Source: Acetobacteraceae bacterium (GTDB taxonomy: Bacteria > Pseudomonadota > Alphaproteobacteria > Acetobacterales > Acetobacteraceae). From it: a DNA stretch of 12,286 nt. The stretch covers positions 1 through 12,286 of the forward strand of contig JASHVY010000205.1 of NCBI GenBank assembly GCA_030044345.1, given 5' to 3'. Made by a program: the position numbers and the translations under genes. The notes beneath the pieces were generated by a model, which had not been told where the DNA came from, made no database searches, and saw only the letters and a list, made by a program, of their open reading frames with translations. Shown here in pieces: positions 7,061 to 12,286 of this stretch (positions within the stretch are counted from its first letter, which is position 1; each line of letters starts with the position of its first letter).

Positions 7061-7570
7061 AAGACTGTTCGCGCCAAGGGCGCCGCTGGGTACGTCATCG
7101 CCATGGGCATGTGTGGTAGGACGCCGGGAAGACGCCCGTCCGCCTCACCGCCACCACCTACACCTGAAACGCGCTTTGAACCTGATCTCCCGACCAGAGG
7201 CGTCTGCCCCATAAACGCCAATTTGAGGGGTCAGAAGCAGCCTTTGGGATGGGGAAACAATGCCTTAATTGTAATCGTGCGCATCGTCATGATCTCGAGC
7301 CCGATCGGCCTCCCTTCGGCAGCCGCGATGCATAGGCCGGGAGCCGTGCGATGTTGCCATTTGGAGGGGTCTGGATCACTTTTCGTGCGGCCCAGAACCT
7401 GTGGAGGATCCTAAGTGATTGATGATATTCGATGATTCCGTTTCTGCCGGGCCTGATTTAGGCCTGAGCAAGCAGCCGGACGATCGAAGATCCATCGACA
7501 CGTCAATATGCTAAAGCGCGATCGCCGGAGGTAGAATCACCGGAGGCCTGAAACACGCGGGAAAACAAAT
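7061..7570. other. Intergenic stretch with no convincing gene
   Basis: No reading frame here shows recognisable protein motifs or gene-like length on either strand. The base composition looks lower in GC and less codon-structured than the flanks. Minor structures are a 5-bp hairpin, GGCCT (7450-7454) with AGGCC (7460-7464), without a T-run, and a direct repeat of CCGGAGG at 7525-7531 and 7540-7546. Further debris of mobile DNA is plausible next to the broken transposase but was not identified. A promoter for the downstream operon must lie between here and 7687, yet no clear -35/-10 pair could be picked. Confidence 0.5.
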
Positions 7571-7618
7571 GGCTAGAGCGGAATATGTGAGCGGGAGCGA
7601 GCGCACCCCGTTCTAGCG
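7571..7618 (-). repeat. Copy B of a small palindromic interspersed repeat
   Basis: The ends GCTAGAGCGG (7572-7581) and CCGTTCTAGC (7608-7617) form a 10-bp stem with a single G-T wobble around a 26-base loop. The minus-strand reading (CGCTAGAACGGGGTGCGCTCG, CTCCCG, CCGCTCTAG) lines up with copies A and C. It lies about 70 nt upstream of the first gene of the aryl-polyene-like operon, so as RNA it would form a hairpin in that leader if transcription begins further upstream. Confidence 0.6.
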
Positions 7619-7687
7619 GGCTGGAGGCGGAGGTGCTGCACCAAACGGTGTCTTCTTTGGTATTCTGTGGCTTTGGGGAAGGGAACT

Positions 7688-7990
7688 TTGAAATATTCGA
7701 TAAGAGTCCTCTTCGTGGCAGCCACCGTAAGCTTCTTGGTGGCTCCTTCCATGGCACAGACGTCATCGAACCAAACGAGTTCGGGCGGCGTTGCCCAGCA
7801 GTTCAAGTCCGGCGCCGACCGGGTAGGGGAGGGTGCGGCGCAAATCGGCGAGGGTATAAAGCAGGGAGCGATCATGACATGGGATGCCATTAAGGCGGCC
7901 GCGGCTGCGGCCGCTGCCAAGTTCGACGGGAGCCAAAGCCCCGCGAACCCGAGTCAGAGTACAGTCCCGTCGACCCAGCAATCCCAGTGA
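7688..7990 (+). CDS. Small exported protein of unknown function at the operon head
   Basis: This 100-residue protein is not recognised as a member of a known family. Residues 1-22 form a clear Sec signal peptide (MKYSIRVLFVAATVSFLV, then APSMA before Q), so it should be periplasmic or secreted. The mature part has a Ser/Gln/Thr-rich beginning, a probable amphipathic helix (about 35-73: VAQQFKSGADRVGEGAAQIG, then a run of eight alanines) and a low-complexity Ser/Pro/Gln tail. I chose TTG 7688 because GGGAAGGGA lies 4-5 nt upstream and the signal peptide then begins normally; GTG 7667 in the same frame would add seven residues. The stop at 7988-7990 is 44 nt before the ACP start, so it probably shares the operon. 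It could be a chaperone-like or envelope-associated accessory protein; this is speculation. The alanine run is only partly coded by repetitive codons. Confidence 0.65.
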   Translation: MKYSIRVLFVAATVSFLVAPSMAQTSSNQTSSGGVAQQFKSGADRVGEGAAQIGEGIKQGAIMTWDAIKAAAAAAAAKFDGSQSPANPSQSTVPSTQQSQ

Positions 7991-8034
7991 GATATCCGGA
8001 GATCGTGGCCCTAGTGACCGAGAATCATCGCGCG

Positions 8035-8310
8035 ATGACCGACAGCAATGATCAGAATGCTCAGGAAGCCGAACTGGCACGCCTGATCGTCAAGACCCTC
8101 AACCTCGATTTGCCAGCAGTGAAGATTGACCCGCAGGCACCGCTTTACGGCGAAGGACTGGGACTGGATTCGATCGACATGCTGGAGATCGCTCTGGCCG
8201 TATCACAGCAGTTTGGCGTCAAGCTGCGCGCTGACGACAAGGACAACGTTCACATATTCAGCTCTCTCCGCAGCCTTAACGCTTACATCCAGCGCAATCG
8301 AGCATCATAG
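8035..8310 (+). CDS. Acyl carrier protein of an aryl-polyene-type cluster
   Basis: This 91-residue acyl carrier protein holds the growing acyl or aryl-polyene chain as a thioester on a phosphopantetheine arm. The attachment motif GEGLGLDSIDMLEIALAV is intact, with Ser46 as the modified residue. Helices before (LARLIVKTLNL) and after (SLRSLNAYIQ) fit the four-helix ACP fold. The GLGLDSID variant followed by a second helix with QFGVKL is typical of carrier proteins in aryl polyene and related pigment clusters rather than of housekeeping AcpP. ATG 8035 is preferred; GTG 7987 in the same frame overlaps the previous stop and would add 16 residues unlike an ACP N-terminus. The next gene starts directly after its stop. 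Aryl polyene clusters commonly carry two ACPs; only one is visible here. Confidence 0.9.
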   Translation: MTDSNDQNAQEAELARLIVKTLNLDLPAVKIDPQAPLYGEGLGLDSIDMLEIALAVSQQFGVKLRADDKDNVHIFSSLRSLNAYIQRNRAS

Positions 8311-8871
8311 ATGCGTGTTGCGGCGGCAACGCGCACGCGGCTCTCATCGCTCATAGCGTTGGGTGTCGTTCCGGTGCTCTTCCATCTGGTGATCGTCGAG
8401 ACCCGTCACGTTCATTTCGAATCTGCATTGACTGGCGTAGCAATATTCAAGCTCGGTTTCGTCACCGCCTCTGCGCTTACGCATTGGACGATCTATGCTG
8501 GTCTTCTCTTGACCTTCGCGCTGACGTTGCGGTCGGACCACGAGGCGCTCATCACCACAATGGCGCGCAAGCTGCATGGGCCGATTTCGGATGAGCTGGC
8601 GGTCTATACGCGGCGCGTGACGATTGCATGGTGCTGTTTTTTCGCGACGCAACTCGTGACATCAATCACGCTCTTTCTGTTTGCGCCGCTGGTGGTCTGG
8701 TCGTTTTTCGTCAACGTGCTTGATATCCCTCTCGTCGCAGCGATGTACTCGGCTGAGTACCTGTGGCGACTTCACTGTCTGCGCAATCCACCTCGGCATT
8801 CGTTGGCCACGATCCTGGATATGGTTGCTGAACTCCGGAAGTCGCGCCAGGAGCCGGCGAGTTCGTCCTGA
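8311..8871 (+). CDS. COG4648-like integral membrane protein of the aryl polyene cluster
   Basis: A 186-residue hydrophobic protein with about four to five membrane segments, roughly at residues 11-29, 41-58, 59-74, 103-123 and 126-148. A basic, hydrophilic loop (about 75-102) and a polar C-terminal tail are likely cytosolic. It has no catalytic motif that I can recognise. Position and size match the uncharacterised membrane protein that lies between the carrier protein and the AMP-ligase in aryl polyene-type clusters; that placement, more than sequence motifs, drives the call. The ATG starts immediately after the ACP stop, and its TGA shares one base with the ATG of the ligase (TGATG), so translation is coupled on both sides. 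A role in anchoring the synthesis machinery or moving the product at the inner membrane is inference. Confidence 0.75.
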   Translation: MRVAAATRTRLSSLIALGVVPVLFHLVIVETRHVHFESALTGVAIFKLGFVTASALTHWTIYAGLLLTFALTLRSDHEALITTMARKLHGPISDELAVYTRRVTIAWCCFFATQLVTSITLFLFAPLVVWSFFVNVLDIPLVAAMYSAEYLWRLHCLRNPPRHSLATILDMVAELRKSRQEPASSS

Positions 8872-10253
8872 TGGCCCGCGACCAGCTTCATATCGCTCGG
8901 GATGATGAGACATCGTTTGCTGCCACAGGCGCCTACGCGATCGCCCGGTACGCCGGTGATAACAGTGTTGTTGCTGTCCGCGCGCAACGGCGGATTGATC
9001 GGGCGCAATTCCAGCGCGATGTCGCCTCACTCATGGCCCGGTTGCCCCCGCACAAATACGTCCTCAATCTTTGCACCGATCGGTATCGCTTCATGGTCGG
9101 CTTTGCCGCCGCTCTGTGCCGGCAGCAGGTCAGCCTGCTGCCGCCAAGTGACGCGCCCGGTGTGCTCAAGGCTTTGGCGACCGAATATCCCGATCTTTAC
9201 GCGCTCACCGATACCGTGATTCCTCCACTTTCGAGCATGGTCTATCCCGACAATCTTGGGGAAGAAGGCGCGGTCACAGACCTCCCAGCACTACCAGGCA
9301 ATCAGCCGGCGCTCGTTCTCTTCACCTCGGGTTCGACTGGCCATCCAAAATCTGTGCCGAAATCCTGGGGCACGCTCGTCCGCAGCGCTCTCGCTGCGGG
9401 CAACCGTCTCGGAATACAGTCGATCGGTGGCGCCACCGTCATCGGCACCGTACCGCATCAACATAGCTACGGTTTGGAATCAACGATCTTTCTTGGTCTC
9501 CAACATGGCCTGATCATCGATGCCGGGCGGCCGTTATATCCCGGCGACGTCCGCGCCACGATCGAGGCAGCGCCTCACCCGCGTATTCTGGTTACGACAC
9601 CGGTACATATCCGAGCGCTCGTTGCCGAGCCCGGCGGGATGCCGCAGGTCGACCTCATCCTTTCAGCGACGGCACCGCTGCCCGTTGAGCTCGCAACGCA
9701 AGCGGAAGCGTGTTTCCGGGCACCGCTTGTCGAGATTTATGGCTGCACCGAGGCAGGGCAGGTCGCCACTCGCCGGACTGTGCAAGAGCCACATTGGCAC
9801 TGTCTCGATGGTGTTGCCCTGCGCCGGGACGAGTCCGGCACCTGGGCAAGCGGCCCGTCGGTCCAAGGAACGGTCCTGTTGCACGACGTGATCGAGCCGA
9901 CCGGGCCTGCGACGTTCTTGCTCGGAGGTCGATCGGCCGATTTGGTGGACGTCGCAGGTAAGCGTACCTCGTTGGCGCATCTCAACCATGTGCTTCTCGG
10001 CATCGCGGGTGTGAAGGACGGTGTCTTCTTTATGCCAGAGCCGGATGGGAAGAATGTCGCTCGACTGATGGCGCTGGTCGTGGCGCCGGGGCTCGGCTCC
10101 GAGACCATATCGCGCACGTTGCGTGAGCGCCTTGACGCTGCATTTCTGCCGCGGCCTCTTGTGGTTGTCGATGACCTGCCGCGCGACGCATTGGGTAAAT
10201 TGCCGCGCGAAGCATTGCTGCAACTCATCGCTTGCGGCCGGCGCACCCAATGA
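8871..10253 (+). CDS. Acyl/aryl-AMP ligase (ANL family), likely starter-unit loading enzyme
   Basis: This 460-residue member of the adenylate-forming ANL superfamily activates a carboxylic acid with ATP and passes it to a thiol, here presumably the phosphopantetheine of the neighbouring ACP. Core motifs are intact: the ATP loop FTSGSTGHPK at residues 151-160, YGCTEAG at 290-296 (motif A5), a hinge region around SADLVDVAGK, and the C-terminal catalytic lysine Lys443 in DALGKLPRE (motif A10). At 460 residues it is shorter than most acyl-CoA synthetases (500-600), as seen in ligases of aryl polyene clusters. In the E. coli aryl polyene pathway the corresponding enzyme (ApeH) loads 4-hydroxybenzoate on the carrier protein; an aromatic starter is therefore the best guess, but substrate is not readable here. 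The stop overlaps the next start (ATGA). Confidence 0.9.
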   Translation: MARDQLHIARDDETSFAATGAYAIARYAGDNSVVAVRAQRRIDRAQFQRDVASLMARLPPHKYVLNLCTDRYRFMVGFAAALCRQQVSLLPPSDAPGVLKALATEYPDLYALTDTVIPPLSSMVYPDNLGEEGAVTDLPALPGNQPALVLFTSGSTGHPKSVPKSWGTLVRSALAAGNRLGIQSIGGATVIGTVPHQHSYGLESTIFLGLQHGLIIDAGRPLYPGDVRATIEAAPHPRILVTTPVHIRALVAEPGGMPQVDLILSATAPLPVELATQAEACFRAPLVEIYGCTEAGQVATRRTVQEPHWHCLDGVALRRDESGTWASGPSVQGTVLLHDVIEPTGPATFLLGGRSADLVDVAGKRTSLAHLNHVLLGIAGVKDGVFFMPEPDGKNVARLMALVVAPGLGSETISRTLRERLDAAFLPRPLVVVDDLPRDALGKLPREALLQLIACGRRTQ

Positions 10254-10564
10254 TGTGGCAATCGATCGAACTGCGCTTTGCGAGTGATCACCCAAGTGCC
10301 GCAGGACACTTTCCTTCCAATCCGATCATCCCCGGCGCTCTTCTGCTCGATGAGGTCGTGAAAGTCGTTGTTGAGCCGGCAAATCGTGGGGGCGAGATCA
10401 AGATTCGCGCTGCAAAATTCTTTCGTCCCGTTCGACCCGGCGAAAGCCTCTCTGTGCGATGGCAATTTCTAGCCGGTGGCGCAATCAAATTCGAATGTCG
10501 GTTGGCCGGCGATGATGCGCTGGCGGTGGCGGGTACCCTAGAGGTTGGATCGGTGCCGTCATGA
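10250..10564 (+). CDS. Small hotdog-fold 3-hydroxyacyl-ACP dehydratase (ApeI/FabZ-like)
   Basis: This 104-residue single hotdog domain resembles the FabA/FabZ-type dehydratases. The signature GHFPSNPIIPGALLLDEVV at residues 19-37 corresponds to the GHFPGxPVxPG active-site segment of FabZ, with His20 as the expected catalytic histidine. In FabZ a second acidic residue sits in the central helix; Asp34 or Glu35 is the candidate here. It would remove water from the beta-hydroxyacyl-ACP intermediates so that conjugated double bonds build up. It is shorter than FabZ (about 150 residues), like the small dehydratase (ApeI) that follows the ligase in aryl polyene clusters. Two adjacent ATGs (10250, 10253) can start it; ATG 10250 overlaps the ligase stop by 4 nt and is preferred. 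Its own stop overlaps the next ATG in the same way. A thioesterase function is the main alternative. Confidence 0.83.
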   Translation: MMWQSIELRFASDHPSAAGHFPSNPIIPGALLLDEVVKVVVEPANRGGEIKIRAAKFFRPVRPGESLSVRWQFLAGGAIKFECRLAGDDALAVAGTLEVGSVPS

Positions 10565-11463
10565 CCGAAAATTCACACGTACAAGAATGGGCGGTCCGTG
10601 CCGAGCGCGGCTCACTGCCGCTGATCAAGCTCGGCACCCGGATCGCGCTGTGGCTGGGCCGGCCGCGGGCGCGATTGTTCCTTTATCTGGTTTGCCTCTA
10701 TTTTCTTGCCTCGTCTCCTGCGGCGGTTAGGAGTTCCCGACAGTATCTTGCGCGCGTCCTCGGCCGCCGACCGCGACTTAACGACGTATTTGGCCATTAT
10801 TTGACCTTTGCGTCCTGCCTGCTCGATCGGGTGTTTCTTCTCAACGAACAAAGCGAGCAGTTCGATATCCGCATTCATGGCGAAGAGATCGTGCGCGAGA
10901 TTGAGCAACGCGGCAATGGCTGCATGCTGTTTGGCGCGCATTTCGGCAGCTTCGAGGTGACGAGGGCAGTCGGCCGTTGCCGCAGCAACTTACCGATCAG
11001 TCTCCTCATGTACGAGGAGAATGCGAGGAAAGTCCGCGCCGCCCTGGCGGCGATCAATCCCAGGCTCGAGACTGAGGTGATCGGCCTGCGTCGGCTAGAC
11101 TCGCTGATCACCGTCGCGGAGCGCTTGAGTCACGGACATTTCGTCGGCCTCCTGGCCGACCGCAATGTCGATGGCAAGGACCTCGTCCGCTACCCGTTTC
11201 TCGGTGCGTCGGCGGCGTTTCCGCAAGGACCGTTTCGAGTTGCTATGCTCTTGCAACGACCGGTTGTGATGATGATCGGCCTTTATCGTGGCGGCCGAAC
11301 CTACGAGGTGTTCTTCGAGACACTTGCTGAACCGGTGGAGTCGCGTGCGGAGGACAACGAGGGGTGGATCGACGGCACGATGCGCCGCTACGTGTCCCGG
11401 CTCGAGCATTACTGTCGAGCGGCGCCACTCAACTGGTTCAATTTCTACGATTTTTGGGCGTGA
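10561..11463 (+). CDS. LpxL/HtrB-like lysophospholipid acyltransferase family protein
   Basis: A 300-residue protein of the lipid A late-acyltransferase family (LpxL/HtrB-like, COG4261-type). It carries the HX4E active-site motif in GAHFGSFE (His127, Glu132), a nearby LLADRNVDG segment (about 198-206) and a hydrophobic stretch near the N-terminus (about residues 36-52) that would hold it at the inner membrane. In aryl polyene-type clusters such an enzyme is thought to attach the polyenoyl chain or a fatty acid to the lipid carrier of the pigment. In some clusters it is joined to a glycosyltransferase domain; here it is a stand-alone acyltransferase. ATG 10561 overlaps the dehydratase stop (ATGA). 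The stop lies one base before the LolA-like gene. Family assignment is good; donor and acceptor are unknown. Confidence 0.87.
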   Translation: MTENSHVQEWAVRAERGSLPLIKLGTRIALWLGRPRARLFLYLVCLYFLASSPAAVRSSRQYLARVLGRRPRLNDVFGHYLTFASCLLDRVFLLNEQSEQFDIRIHGEEIVREIEQRGNGCMLFGAHFGSFEVTRAVGRCRSNLPISLLMYEENARKVRAALAAINPRLETEVIGLRRLDSLITVAERLSHGHFVGLLADRNVDGKDLVRYPFLGASAAFPQGPFRVAMLLQRPVVMMIGLYRGGRTYEVFFETLAEPVESRAEDNEGWIDGTMRRYVSRLEHYCRAAPLNWFNFYDFWA

Positions 11464-11464
11464 G

Positions 11465-12091
11465 ATGGGCCTGAACCGCATCGGGGCTTGGCTCAGTGTT
11501 GCGATCTGCGCGGGGCTTGCCGCGACCGTGCCATGGGCTGAGGCACTGCCGGCAGCCTCGGTCTCCGCAGATTGGGGGCTGCCGCAGTTGATGCAAGAGC
11601 TTGCACGGGTCAAGTCGGCTTCGGCGCAGTTCACCGAGCGTAAAACCATGCACTTGCTGACCGCTCCGCTCGTGACGTCTGGCACGCTTGCTTATGTCGC
11701 GCCTGATCGCATGCAGAAGACCACGCTCGCGCCGGTTCCGGAGCAATTTGTCATCGACCGCAACCAGGTGACGATCGCGGGTGGTCCAGACAAAGAGACC
11801 CATACATTTTCGCTCAGCGAATACCCACAGATCGGCGGCTTGGTCGAAGGGATCCGCGCCACGCTTGCGGGCGATCTACCTATGCTCCGGCGCTTCTACA
11901 TCGTTGATTTCCAAGGCGCTCCCGTGGATTGGCAGATCCGGCTTCGACCCAGGGACGCGGACCTGACGCGTTTCATCAAATGGATTTGCATACGGGGTAG
12001 CCAGAACCGGATCGAGACCATCGCAACCAAAACCAGTGATGGCGACTATTCTGAAATGAGCATCACCGAAGATGTAGGCGATGCACGCTAG
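11465..12091 (+). CDS. LolA-like outer-membrane lipoprotein/lipid carrier
   Basis: A 208-residue periplasmic carrier of the LolA type. Residues 1 to about 27 form a signal peptide (positively charged start, hydrophobic AWLSVAICAGLAATV, then AEALP). The mature protein begins with LPQLMQELARVKSASAQFTERK, the pattern found at the start of LolA folds, followed by alternating beta strands (GTLAYVAPDRMQKTTLAP, EQFVIDRNQVTIAGG) that would form the open half-barrel. In aryl polyene and related clusters a LolA-like protein next to an MMPL exporter is thought to carry the lipid-linked product across the periplasm. It starts one base after the acyltransferase stop. Its last 11 bases overlap the start of the exporter gene, so the two are likely made together. 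Housekeeping LolA for lipoproteins is unlikely given this context. Confidence 0.85.
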   Translation: MGLNRIGAWLSVAICAGLAATVPWAEALPAASVSADWGLPQLMQELARVKSASAQFTERKTMHLLTAPLVTSGTLAYVAPDRMQKTTLAPVPEQFVIDRNQVTIAGGPDKETHTFSLSEYPQIGGLVEGIRATLAGDLPMLRRFYIVDFQGAPVDWQIRLRPRDADLTRFIKWICIRGSQNRIETIATKTSDGDYSEMSITEDVGDAR

Positions 12092-12286
12092 ACGCCTCGC
12101 GTTGAGTATCTGGCTGTTGTTTGTCATCGTCTGTGCCGCCATTGTGATCCGAACACCTGTCCGAACCGACATGGCCGCGTTCCTGCCGCGCTCGTCTTCA
12201 CTGGCGCAACAGGTCCTCACCGAGCAGGTGAGTAAAGGTGCTGCGTCGCATCTCATCCTGCTCGCCGTCGAAGGTGCGCCGCCCAG
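12081..12286 (+). CDS. MMPL/RND-type exporter, N-terminal part (3' end outside window)
   Basis: The first 68 codons of a larger gene. A short basic start (MHARRL) leads into a transmembrane segment (LSIWLLFVIVCAAIVI) and then TDMAAFLPRSSSLAQQVLTE and KGAASHLILLAVEGA. The combination of one helix, a TD-x-x-AFLP motif and a (V/A)SxLILLxxEGA strand is characteristic of predicted MMPL/RND-superfamily exporters (COG4258) in aryl polyene-type clusters, which are usually near 750-800 residues with about 12 membrane helices. The ATG lies inside the end of the LolA-like gene in another frame (11-nt overlap). The frame stays open to the window edge. Function as exporter of the lipid-linked product to the periplasmic carrier is inferred from family and context. 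Confidence 0.82.
   Translation, partial: MHARRLALSIWLLFVIVCAAIVIRTPVRTDMAAFLPRSSSLAQQVLTEQVSKGAASHLILLAVEGAPP

Noticed and set aside
7022..7414. A 130-codon plus-strand frame in the intergenic stretch
   Set aside because: It starts opposite the transposase remnant, has a low-complexity Pro/Arg-rich translation and no motif or ribosome binding site.
7450..7464. GGCCT/AGGCC hairpin considered as a terminator
   Set aside because: The stem is only 5 bp and no T-run follows; it is within chance expectation for this composition.
7525..7546. Two CCGGAGG units 15 bp apart, considered as a regulator binding site or start of a repeat array
   Set aside because: Only two 7-bp units and no third copy; too little to call an operator or a CRISPR-like array.
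7573..7920. A minus-strand frame opposite the small exported protein
   Set aside because: Its apparent poly-alanine start is the antisense of the alanine-coding run; the plus strand offers a signal peptide and a ribosome binding site, the minus strand none.

Overview
The window looks like chromosomal DNA from a GC-rich alphaproteobacterium. The ADP-glucose pyrophosphorylase reads like the Agrobacterium-type enzyme along its whole length. The combination of glycogen genes, a cytosolic GH15 glucosidase and an aryl-polyene-type lipid cluster fits Acetobacteraceae/Rhodospirillales, but that placement is an inference from family resemblance, not a database result.

Layout. (1) 1-6541, plus strand: a glycogen metabolism operon. 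It runs 3' end of glgP (glycogen phosphorylase), glgB (branching enzyme, GTGA overlap with glgP), glgC (ADP-glucose pyrophosphorylase, probably starting on a rare ATA codon behind a strong ribosome binding site), then a GH15 glucodextranase/glucoamylase-like enzyme without a signal peptide. GlgC makes ADP-glucose, GlgB branches the polymer, and GlgP and probably the GH15 enzyme take it apart. No glycogen synthase (glgA) lies in the window. (2) 6542-7687: a gene-poor junction. It holds two of three copies of a small palindromic interspersed repeat, a nested palindrome, and the broken remains of a DDE/rve-type transposase on the minus strand. (3) 7688-12286, plus strand: a tightly packed operon that begins with a small exported protein of unknown function. 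It continues with acyl carrier protein, a COG4648-like membrane protein, an acyl/aryl-AMP ligase, a small hotdog-fold dehydratase, an LpxL/HtrB-like acyltransferase, a LolA-like periplasmic carrier, and the first 68 codons of an MMPL/RND-type exporter. From the ligase to the exporter, neighbouring genes overlap by 1 to 11 nt or lie 1 nt apart.

The gene order of the second operon matches the core of aryl polyene (APE)-type and related (xanthomonadin, flexirubin, dialkylresorcinol-like) clusters. In those, an aromatic starter is loaded on an ACP, extended by a type II polyketide/fatty-acid machine, attached to a lipid and moved to the outer membrane. The ketosynthases and ketoreductase needed for chain extension are not in the window and are expected beyond the 3' edge. 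Only one ACP is visible, the thioesterase often found in such clusters is absent between the acyltransferase and the LolA gene, and a small secreted protein sits at the head of the operon. These make it a variant worth a closer look.
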